The notes beneath the pieces were generated by a model. That model saw only the letters and a list, made by a program, of their open reading frames with translations, was not told the DNA's origin and searched no databases. A DNA stretch of 6,798 bases, taken from Planctomycetota bacterium (GTDB taxonomy: Bacteria > Planctomycetota > Planctomycetia > Pirellulales > Pirellulaceae). Numbering within the stretch: position 1 is the stretch's first letter; every line of letters begins with the position of its first letter. Positions 1-5,230 of this stretch are shown here, in pieces. The stretch spans positions 1 to 6,798 of the forward strand of contig JAHWKS010000304.1 in the NCBI GenBank assembly GCA_019347795.1. The letters run 5' to 3'. The position numbers and the translations under genes are program-made.

Positions 1-1
1 C

Positions 2-256
2 TGCGTGTTCATGCTTACCATCGATCCGGCCCGCTTCGGCGGCGCCGAGCACTTCCAGCAGGAGGTGACCGACCTCTGCGACTTCGTCCGCGGCTGCCCC
101 CGCGTGGAAGGCGTCGAGGAGATCCTCCTCCCCGGCGACCCCGAACGCCGCACGATGCAGCGCCGCCTCGAAGAAGGCATCCCCGTGGACGACGGCAACT
201 GGGCCGAGTTGGTGAAACTGGCCGAGCGGCTGGGAGCGGCGGTTCCGCCGGTGTGA
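2..256 (+). CDS. Malate/L-lactate dehydrogenase, LDH2 family, C-terminal fragment
   Basis: This is the last ~84 codons of an NAD(P)-dependent 2-hydroxyacid oxidoreductase of the LDH2 (Ldh/YlbC/ComC) family, whose members interconvert 2-oxoacids and 2-hydroxyacids such as malate, L-lactate or ureidoglycolate in the cytoplasm. The reading frame is open to the left edge, so the start and the cofactor and catalytic regions lie outside. What is visible matches the family C-terminus: a hydrophobic stretch into IDPARFG, then a helix with DFVRGCP, then EEILLPGDPE, followed by RRLEEGIPVDDGNWAELVKLAERLG, which is the usual closing segment (order: strand, helix, the 'LPG(D/E)' loop, 'GIP(V/L)DD' and final helix). 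A GTG at 5 and ATG at 11 are internal codons, not starts. The stop is TGA at 254. Substrate cannot be told from this part. Family assignment is from recognised motifs and is fairly secure. Confidence 0.85.
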   Translation, partial: CVFMLTIDPARFGGAEHFQQEVTDLCDFVRGCPRVEGVEEILLPGDPERRTMQRRLEEGIPVDDGNWAELVKLAERLGAAVPPV

Positions 257-259
257 AGC

Positions 260-832
260 ATGGTCGATTCGCACCGTCGTCGCGTGAAATCTGTCATTGC
301 CGCGCTTATCGGCCTGTCCACTCTGGCGCTGGTTTGTTTCTGTGTTCTTAGTTTCAACGTGCCGTGGTCGCCGCTCAACTGCTGGCATTACGACGTGGAT
401 ATCAACTCGGGACGGGTGCGATATACGAGGTATCTGTTGTGGCAAAGGGTCGCGTCGCGGGTGGAGGAATCGGCTTTGAGCCGGTGGGCCGATGACGCCG
501 GGGCGCCCGCGCGTCCCGAGTGGCGGCGAGTGCAGACGTTTTCCCCCGGCGTCGGCCATTCACCGCACTACCGGTTCCACGGGGCGCTATCGCAGATTTC
601 GCTCCTCGAGAAAACGTGGGAACTCGGCCGCTGCTCCGATGACGCCCGCGGTGCGAGTGCGAACGCGATTCTTCGACTTTGGCAAATCGGCGGCGCCGCC
701 GCCGCGGAGCCCTACCTTCGTGGGCTTGCCGAAATCGCACATGACCACGATCTCTCCGCCCGCCCAACGGAAGATTCGGACCTGGTTGAACGAGATGCGC
801 TGCCGGGCGAGATAAACCAGCACGACCGCTGA
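260..832 (+). CDS. Hypothetical membrane-anchored protein (190 aa)
   Basis: Function not recognised. The predicted protein has a basic N-terminus (HRRRVK, residues 5-10), one hydrophobic segment at about residues 12-33 that should act as a membrane anchor or uncleaved signal, and a soluble remainder. The soluble part begins with CWHYDVDINSGRVRYTRYLLW (about 41-61), which reads like a two-strand element ('D(I)NSGR.R..RYL') seen in small planctomycete hypotheticals. It continues with a charged helix (VASRVEESALSRW) and a TFSPGVGHSPHYRFHG segment (93-108). It ends in an acidic, probably disordered tail. The ATG at 260 lies one codon after the preceding TGA, with no evident Shine-Dalgarno, which suggests translational coupling or leaderless-like initiation in a shared transcript with the dehydrogenase. 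Its base composition is less GC-rich over the membrane segment than its neighbours. A real gene is likely because of the length, the anchor at the expected place and the tight spacing; its role is unknown. Confidence 0.65.
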   Translation: MVDSHRRRVKSVIAALIGLSTLALVCFCVLSFNVPWSPLNCWHYDVDINSGRVRYTRYLLWQRVASRVEESALSRWADDAGAPARPEWRRVQTFSPGVGHSPHYRFHGALSQISLLEKTWELGRCSDDARGASANAILRLWQIGGAAAAEPYLRGLAEIAHDHDLSARPTEDSDLVERDALPGEINQHDR

Positions 833-842
833 TCCCCGCCTG

Positions 843-851
843 TGCTATGAT
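843..851 (+). promoter_or_regulatory. Candidate extended -10 promoter for the epimerase gene
   Basis: TGCTATGAT matches the extended -10 pattern TGnTATAAT with one mismatch in the hexamer. It would place a transcription start near 858 and give a leader of about 35 nt, ending at the AGGAG site. No good -35 box lies 16-18 bp upstream, which is tolerable for an extended -10 promoter. This is a motif match only. Confidence 0.35.
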
Positions 852-878
852 GGAGCGGTCAGCAGCTTCCCACGGCGC

Positions 879-883
879 AGGAG
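879..883 (+). promoter_or_regulatory. Shine-Dalgarno AGGAG fixing the GTG start at 893
   Basis: AGGAG stands 9 nt before the GTG at 893. That GTG begins the Rossmann motif almost immediately (RAFITGITGFAG), so both signal and protein agree on this start. Confidence 0.65.
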
Positions 884-892
884 CGAGCCGGC

Positions 893-1834
893 GTGCGAGC
901 ATTTATCACGGGCATCACCGGCTTCGCGGGGAGCTTCCTGGCGGAGCATCTCCTGGCGTGCGGAGACGCGGTGCTGGGGTGCTCCCGCGACGGGCTCTGG
1001 GAGAACGGCATTCCGCCGACGCTGGAAGGGCGGGTGGAGGTGGTCGCCTGGGATGTGGGAGAAGCGATCTCGCCCGCGGCAATGGCCGCCGTGCGGGAGT
1101 TCGCCCCCGACGCGATCTATCATCTCGCGGGACTGAGCATCCCCGCCGAGTGCGGCGCCGAGGATCCGACGCTGGATGCGATCCGCATCAATGTGGGCGG
1201 AACCGAGCGGGCGGCGACTTTGGCCGCTTCGCTTCCCACGCGCCCCCGGGTGTTGTTCGTGAGCAGTTGCCGGGTGTATGCTCCCGTCGATTTCCAGCGT
1301 CCCTACGTTAAGGAAATGGCGCCGCTCGCGCCTCAAGGGGGATACGGCAAGAGCAAGCTCGCGGCGGAGGACGCGCTTCGCCGGCAGGCCGCGGATTCGG
1401 GAATCGAGGCGATTGTGGTGCGGGCGTGCAATCACGCCGGTCCCCGACAGTCGCCGCGATTGATGCTCTCGGAATGGTGCCGGCGCCTGGCCCGCGGCGA
1501 CGATCCGGTGCAGGTCCATTCCCTCAATAGCTATCTGGACATGACCGACGTCCGGGACGTGGTCCGAGCCTACCGGCTGCTGATCGAGCGGGGACGCGCG
1601 GGCGAGGCGTACAACGTCGGCGGCGGCGTATCGCTGCGAAGCGGCGACATCTTCGAGCAACTGCGCCAGATGCACGATCCCGGCCGGCGATTCATCGAGC
1701 TTTCCCCCGGCCCTCGCCAAGAGCCGATCGCCGACCTGACGAAGCTGCAAAGCACGATCGACTGGCGCCCGGAGATCCCCCTGGAAACGACGCTCCGCGA
1801 CACCTTGGATTACTGGCTGGCTCGAAGGAAATGA
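893..1834 (+). CDS. NAD(P)-dependent sugar-nucleotide epimerase/reductase, GDP-6-deoxy-mannose reductase-like
   Basis: A 313-residue extended short-chain dehydrogenase, full length for the family. Residues 6-13 (TGITGFAG) form the nucleotide-binding glycine motif, and HLAG at 77-80 is the conserved beta-4 segment. SSC at 124-126 supplies the catalytic Ser, and Y151 with K155 (YGKSK) form the catalytic YxxxK pair. RACNHAGPRQSPR (177-189) and LDMTDVRDVVRAYRLLIERGRAGEAYNVGGG (215-245) are typical of GDP-6-deoxy-D-mannose reductases and the related GDP-mannose 4,6-dehydratase group. The C-terminus (DLTKLQSTIDWRPEIPLETTLRDTLDYW) also matches. Such enzymes act in the cytoplasm on nucleotide sugars for surface polysaccharide; RMD reduces GDP-4-keto-6-deoxy-mannose to GDP-rhamnose. 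The exact substrate is inferred: GDP-fucose synthase or a UDP-sugar epimerase are alternatives. No glycosyltransferase or dehydratase partner is in the window. Start GTG is supported by AGGAG upstream and by the glycine motif beginning at residue 6. Confidence 0.85.
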   Translation: MRAFITGITGFAGSFLAEHLLACGDAVLGCSRDGLWENGIPPTLEGRVEVVAWDVGEAISPAAMAAVREFAPDAIYHLAGLSIPAECGAEDPTLDAIRINVGGTERAATLAASLPTRPRVLFVSSCRVYAPVDFQRPYVKEMAPLAPQGGYGKSKLAAEDALRRQAADSGIEAIVVRACNHAGPRQSPRLMLSEWCRRLARGDDPVQVHSLNSYLDMTDVRDVVRAYRLLIERGRAGEAYNVGGGVSLRSGDIFEQLRQMHDPGRRFIELSPGPRQEPIADLTKLQSTIDWRPEIPLETTLRDTLDYWLARRK

Positions 1835-1893
1835 GTTGGTCGATCGTACGGCGCAAGTTGCAACAAAAACGAGTGAAGCGGTATTCTGCGCAA

Positions 1894-1970
1894 TAGCCGG
1901 CGCCTAACAGGCGCCGGAGGTAGCGGGCGGTTGGCGGCGCAGGCCTCCGGCGCCTGTTAGGCGCCGGCTA
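1894..1970. repeat. Perfect 27-bp inverted repeat with self-palindromic arms; possible bidirectional terminator
   Basis: Positions 1894-1920 are exactly complementary, in reverse, to 1944-1970, with a 23-nt GC-rich spacer between. Each arm contains its own near-perfect palindrome: CCGGCGCCT, then AAC (GTT in the right arm), then AGGCGCCGG (1897-1917 and 1947-1967). The element can therefore fold either as one long hairpin or as two separate 9-bp hairpins. It fills most of the 137-bp gap between convergent genes and ends one base before the TAA of the minus-strand gene (1972-1974). Its position suits transcription termination in both directions, although no T-run follows either arm. The two inverted palindromes are also what a REP/BIME-type dispersed extragenic repeat looks like. 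Which of the two it is cannot be decided from one copy. Confidence 0.85.
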
Positions 1971-1971
1971 C

Positions 1972-3288
1972 TTACAACAGCAGCTCGGGGATCGCGTCGC
2001 CTTTGCTGATGGCCATGGGGCGGTTGACGTGCGTCATCAGCTCTTTCTTGTACTGGATCCCGAGGGCGTGGAGCACCGTGGCGTGGATGTTGGCGACCTG
2101 AATGCCTTTGCCGGGCGACATCTCGAACTCCTCGGGATGCTCCAGCTTGCCGCCTTCGGGGTCGGTTTCGCCGAGCACCACGCCTCCGCGGATGCCGCCG
2201 CCGGCCAATAGCACGCTGAAGCCGTGCGGCCAGTGATCGCGTCCGCCTGCCGGATTGATGTTCGGCGTGCGGCCGAATTCGCCGCCGCAGAGGACGATCG
2301 TTTCGTCGAACAGGTCGCGCTCCTTGAGCATGCGAATAAGCGACGCGAGCGCCGGATCCAGCTCTTTCACGCGGCTGGTCTGAATCTCGTGATTGTTCGC
2401 GTGGCTGTCCCAGCCGCCGAGCTCGACCTCGACGCAGCGGACGCCGACTTCCACTAGCCGGGCCGCCGCCAGGCAGCCCCGGCCGAAGGGGGTGTCGCCG
2501 AACTGGTCGCGAACGCTTTGCGGCTCCTCCTGCACGTCGAACGCCTTGAGCTGCTCGGAGGACATCATCTTGACCGCGGCGCCGATCGTCGTGCTTTGCA
2601 GCGTCTTCCGCTCCTCCAGGTCCCGCAGCCGCCTGCGAGCGAAGGCCCGCTCGACGACATCGAGGCTTTTCAGCCGCTGGTCAAATCGTTCATCGGAGAC
2701 CCGCTTGGTCACGTCCGGAATCGGACCCAGCGGATCGAACGTCTGGAACGCATCGTAGCGATCGCCCAAGTAGCCGCCGCGACCCGGCCAGGCGCCGGGA
2801 AGAATCGACACGTGCCGCGGAATTTCGCAACCGCCGACGGGAAGCTCGTGGCAGACCACGGCGCCGATCGATGGATGCACCAGCGTCGGATCAGGACGGA
2901 AGCCGGTCTTGACGTTGTACGTGGCCCGCTCGTGATCCCCTTCCTTGCTCACCACGGAGCGCACCAGGGCCACCGAGTCCATCAGCTCCGCCGTCTGCTC
3001 CATCCCCGCCGCCAGCGAGACGCCTGGAAGGCTCGTCTTGATCGCCTTGGCGCCGCCGGCGATGCGTTTGCCCGGGTGCGGGTCGAACGTCTCCAGTTGG
3101 CTCGGGCCGCCTTGCAGCCAGAGGAGGATGACCGACTTGGCCCGGGCGCTGCGAGTTTGCTCGGCGTCGCGGGCGAGGATCTCGGCGACCGGCGTGAGCC
3201 AGCACAGGCCGCTCGCGCCGGCGGCTGTGAGCAACGTGCGGCGATTGAAGTGCGACAGGCTGCCGCAGGCGGGGAATAGATTGGACAT
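1972..3288 (-). CDS. DUF1501 family protein with Tat signal (alkaline phosphatase-like fold)
   Basis: A 438-residue DUF1501 protein, normal length for the family. HFNRRTLLTAAGASGLCWL (residues 13-31) is a twin-arginine export signal, R16-R17 followed by a hydrophobic stretch, so the protein should act folded outside the cytoplasmic membrane. Family landmarks: KSVILLWLQGGPSQLETFDP (51-70), GGWDSH (291-296), GGEFGRTP (335-342), GRDHWP (349-354), and LLAGGGIRGGVVLGETD (360-376). From family knowledge, DUF1501 is related to the alkaline phosphatase/sulfatase superfamily, and these Asp/His/Glu clusters would be its metal-site candidates, but no substrate is established. The gene lies 83 bp downstream of the DUF1549/DUF1553 gene on the same strand, the recurrent planctomycete pairing, and probably shares its transcript. 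The ATG at 3288 is preceded by GAAGG at only about 2 nt, a weak ribosome site. The family is certain; the function is not. Confidence 0.93.
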   Translation of the reverse strand: MSNLFPACGSLSHFNRRTLLTAAGASGLCWLTPVAEILARDAEQTRSARAKSVILLWLQGGPSQLETFDPHPGKRIAGGAKAIKTSLPGVSLAAGMEQTAELMDSVALVRSVVSKEGDHERATYNVKTGFRPDPTLVHPSIGAVVCHELPVGGCEIPRHVSILPGAWPGRGGYLGDRYDAFQTFDPLGPIPDVTKRVSDERFDQRLKSLDVVERAFARRRLRDLEERKTLQSTTIGAAVKMMSSEQLKAFDVQEEPQSVRDQFGDTPFGRGCLAAARLVEVGVRCVEVELGGWDSHANNHEIQTSRVKELDPALASLIRMLKERDLFDETIVLCGGEFGRTPNINPAGGRDHWPHGFSVLLAGGGIRGGVVLGETDPEGGKLEHPEEFEMSPGKGIQVANIHATVLHALGIQYKKELMTHVNRPMAISKGDAIPELLL

Positions 3289-3298
3289 GACCTTCGTA

Positions 3299-3362
3299 GT
3301 GCGGGCGGCTCGCCTGCACAGGTTGCGGGTTTGATTGTGTTTGAACAGGCGGGCCGCCTGTT
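3299..3362. repeat. Pair of diverged inverted palindromes between the DUF1549/DUF1553 and DUF1501 genes
   Basis: Two GC-rich hairpin sequences lie in this 83-bp gap. The first, 3299-3319, has 9-base arms around GCT with one G/T mispair. The second, 3344-3362, has perfect 9-base arms, AACAGGCGG and CCGCCTGTT, around a single G. Read on the minus strand, the first contains CAGGCGAGCCGCCCG. Read on the plus strand, the second contains CAGGCGGGCCGCCTG. They share a 15-base core with two differences and sit in opposite orientations. This is the layout of REP-type extragenic repeats. In the minus-strand transcript, the copy next to 3288 would fold about 10 nt upstream of the DUF1501 start and could affect its translation or mRNA stability. 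Confidence 0.6.
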
Positions 3363-3371
3363 TTATGGGGC

Positions 3372-4997
3372 TTAGTGATTCCAGGAAAACTCGGTGGAGT
3401 TGATCAGGGTCCAGTAGAGGTCTTCCATGCGGCGGGCGCGCTGGTTCCCTTTGGCGCCGCGGAGGGTGTTGACGAAGTACTCCTTCTCCTCCGCCGCCGG
3501 TGAGCGGGAGAGCACCGCCAGGTATGCCGTGTCCACCGCTTTCTCGTCGCTGGGCGCCAGGCGGGCGATGCGGGACGAGGCGTTCAACACCGGGTTCGGC
3601 TCGGTCCGCTCCTTCACCAGCTTGCCGTTGAGCATCAACAGCCGCTGCGGCGCCGTGCCGCCGCGATCGTCGAACTCATCCTCGCCCATGTCGCCGTAAC
3701 GCTTCACAAACTCGCTCTCCTGGCCGAAGCGAATGAGCTTTTTGATGATGTGCGAGTCGGCGTCGATCGTGGCCAGCGACGCGGCCTGCAGCAGACCGCC
3801 GGCCACCTGCTCCGGCCGCAGGCGCGTCAGCGGGAACACAGCCCAGGCGTCTTCATGGTCGAGTGTGATCTCGAAGTCGGCCTGGCTGTCGCGCTGAAAG
3901 GCATCGGTCGCGGCGATCACGCGGAACAGCCGCCGCAGGTCGTAATCGTGGGCGACGAAGTCATCGGCCAGCGTCTCCAGGCCCGGCGGATACGGCCCTT
4001 CCAGCGGAATGCTGTCGATCGGCGCCACCAGCGGCTTGCCGAACAAGAGGGCCCAGGCGCGGTTCACCATGGTCCGCGCGAAGGGCTTGTTCTGATCGTT
4101 TGTCACCCAGCGGGCGAGCTGCTCTCGCGGCGCCCCGCCGGGCTCCAGCAACTCGGCGTTGAAAGGAGGCTCCGGCGAGACGACGACTTCCTCATCGGCG
4201 TAGAGGTACTGGTACTCGTACTCCGCCTGGGACTTGTCTCGAATCCCTTTTAGCGACGACGACGCGGGGGCGAAGAACGCCGCTAGCTCGTGGAAGTCGG
4301 ACTGCTCCCAGCGGCCTTCGAGGTTGTCGTCATGGCATTGCATGCAGTCCAGCCGCACGCCGAGGAACGCCCGCGTGGTGCGGCTTGCCAGCCGCACCGG
4401 GTCGGGCTGGCTCCCGTTGTCCTCGGTGCAGGTGGCGGTGAGGAAGTTCACTGCGGGCTTGTCGGTCCACACGCCCGTGTCGGAGATCAGTTGCCGGACG
4501 AGCTGATCGTAGGGGATGTTTTCATGAAGCTGGTCGCTCAGCCACAATACGAACCGCCGGCGGCGGTAGAGGAGGACCGGACCGTTCTCAGTCCCTACAT
4601 ACGCCCGGGCCAGGCGTTCCGCGACGTAGTCGGCATAGCGGCGGTCGGGGAACAGCCGCGAGAGCCACCACTGCTCCGCGTGCTCGGGACGCGCTTCTTC
4701 GTAGAGTCGAATTTCTTCCAGCGAGGGGACCGTGCCGGTCAGCCCCAGCGAAATCCGCCGCATGATCGCCAGGTCCGACGCCCGCGGCGCCGGGGAGACG
4801 CCGGCTTCTTGCCAGCGCTCTTCGAACTCCTGATTTACGCGCTGCACGACCTCGCGAAACTCGGCGTTGTGGAAGCGGGCGGGATCGTAACCGGGGGGAT
4901 CCGCCGGCCCGTTCGCCGTGCCGTACAGCAGGCCGCCCAACAGCGCCGTCAATCCCGCGACGCACACCAGTCCAAACAGCAGCCTGCGAGCCAACAC
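3372..4997 (-). CDS. DUF1549/DUF1553 protein with N-terminal membrane anchor and CxxCH motif
   Basis: Planctomycete-type DUF1549 + DUF1553 protein, 541 aa from the GTG chosen here. Numbers below follow the longest open form (599 aa, TTG at 5171). A hydrophobic segment at 65-84 directly follows ARR, giving a membrane anchor or signal with the rest exported. DUF1549 spans about 105-300, including IMRRISLGLTGTVPS and RTTRAFLGVRLDCMQCHDD. C276-M-Q-C-H280 is a CxxCH motif that could bind c-type haem, although the family is not proven to do so. DUF1553 spans about 345-595, with PFARTMVNRAWALLFGKPLV (363-382) and the C-terminal LINSTEFSWNH. It is compact: no separate N-terminal cytochrome (PSCyt1) or concanavalin-like domain is present. 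It is upstream of and co-directional with DUF1501. Start choice: GTG at 4997 has GCGAGG 7 nt upstream and places the anchor at the extreme N-terminus. ATG at 5087 and TTG at 5171 are in frame but lack good ribosome sites, and the extra codons have weaker GC bias at third positions. Biochemical role unknown. Confidence 0.88.
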   Translation of the reverse strand: MLARRLLFGLVCVAGLTALLGGLLYGTANGPADPPGYDPARFHNAEFREVVQRVNQEFEERWQEAGVSPAPRASDLAIMRRISLGLTGTVPSLEEIRLYEEARPEHAEQWWLSRLFPDRRYADYVAERLARAYVGTENGPVLLYRRRRFVLWLSDQLHENIPYDQLVRQLISDTGVWTDKPAVNFLTATCTEDNGSQPDPVRLASRTTRAFLGVRLDCMQCHDDNLEGRWEQSDFHELAAFFAPASSSLKGIRDKSQAEYEYQYLYADEEVVVSPEPPFNAELLEPGGAPREQLARWVTNDQNKPFARTMVNRAWALLFGKPLVAPIDSIPLEGPYPPGLETLADDFVAHDYDLRRLFRVIAATDAFQRDSQADFEITLDHEDAWAVFPLTRLRPEQVAGGLLQAASLATIDADSHIIKKLIRFGQESEFVKRYGDMGEDEFDDRGGTAPQRLLMLNGKLVKERTEPNPVLNASSRIARLAPSDEKAVDTAYLAVLSRSPAAEEKEYFVNTLRGAKGNQRARRMEDLYWTLINSTEFSWNH

Positions 4998-5004
4998 GGC
5001 GGCG

Positions 5005-5010
5005 CCTCGC
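5005..5010 (-). promoter_or_regulatory. Shine-Dalgarno GCGAGG supporting the GTG start at 4997
   Basis: On the minus strand, GCGAGG is followed by seven bases and then GTG. It is the best-placed ribosome site among the in-frame start candidates of the DUF1549/DUF1553 gene. It is only a four-base core match (GAGG), so it supports the start without proving it. Confidence 0.45.
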
Positions 5011-5127
5011 GGTTGAGGAATCGAAGAGAAGGATGAAACCTTCGCGGCAGGAAGCAAGTTTAACCAGCGGCCTCCTTTCCCAATCATACCGGCGGGCGGG
5101 GCCTTAAGTTTCACCGCCGACAGGGCG

Positions 5128-5160
5128 CCGCCTCGAGGAGTATTCGAGAAATCGAGGCGG
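5128..5160. repeat. 9-bp perfect inverted repeat in the divergent region
   Basis: CCGCCTCGA at 5128-5136 is the exact reverse complement of TCGAGGCGG at 5152-5160, separated by 15 bases that contain a further TTCGAGAA. The 24-bp distance between half-site starts is a little over two helical turns, so a dimeric regulator could bind one face of the DNA. A hairpin in a leader RNA is the alternative. The site lies between two divergent genes, as a shared operator would. A chance match is not excluded. Confidence 0.35.
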
Positions 5161-5218
5161 AACTTGTCCAAGAAATTCCGCTAATCGACGAAGAATGCTC
5201 GTTTCCCCATCTCTTCCC

Positions 5219-5223
5219 GGGAG
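5219..5223 (+). promoter_or_regulatory. Shine-Dalgarno GGGAG deciding the start at 5231
   Basis: GGGAG stands 7 nt before the ATG at 5231. The upstream in-frame ATG at 5195 has only a weak GAAG immediately in front of it, so 5231 is the better start; starting at 5195 would add 12 residues. Confidence 0.55.
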
Positions 5224-5230
5224 CGGCCCC

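Larger units (their letters stand above)
4998..5230. promoter_or_regulatory. Divergent intergenic/leader region
   Basis: With the preferred starts (GTG 4997 minus, ATG 5231 plus), this stretch separates two divergent genes and should hold both promoters. It is visibly richer in A and T than the flanking genes around 5011-5060 and 5141-5200. It contains the 9-bp inverted repeat at 5128-5160. On the minus strand it has a TATGAT hexamer (5083-5088) without a clear -35, and AAAGGAGG (5071-5078), a near-ideal anti-16S match whose nearest in-frame start, a TTG at 5057, is 13 nt away. No promoter with both boxes could be called with confidence. If the minus-strand gene really starts at 5171 or 5087, part of this stretch is coding. 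Confidence 0.5.

Noticed and set aside
786..816. TTGAAC and GATAAA as a possible promoter before the epimerase gene
   Set aside because: The boxes are 19 bp apart and inside the preceding gene; the extended -10 at 843-851 is closer and a better match.
845..1750. Long open frame on the minus strand opposite the epimerase gene
   Set aside because: It is a shadow of the GC-rich plus-strand gene. The plus strand carries complete, ordered family motifs, while the antisense translation is rich in Arg/His/Gly and has no recognisable domain.
1894..1970. Insertion-sequence ends or a miniature transposon
   Set aside because: There is no target-site duplication visible outside the arms and no room for anything but a 23-nt spacer; a hairpin or REP-type repeat fits better.
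2518..3279. Open frame on the plus strand opposite the DUF1501 gene
   Set aside because: The minus strand encodes an intact DUF1501 protein with all landmarks; the plus-strand translation is Arg/Ala-rich without domains.
3344..3364. Hairpin followed by TTTT, resembling an intrinsic terminator on the plus strand
   Set aside because: No plus-strand gene lies upstream within 1.5 kb, and on the minus strand, where transcription is expected, the T-run is on the wrong side. It is better treated as one copy of a palindromic repeat.
4290..5036. Open frame on the plus strand opposite the DUF1549/DUF1553 gene
   Set aside because: It is antisense to the conserved CMQCH-containing region and shows no start signal or domain.
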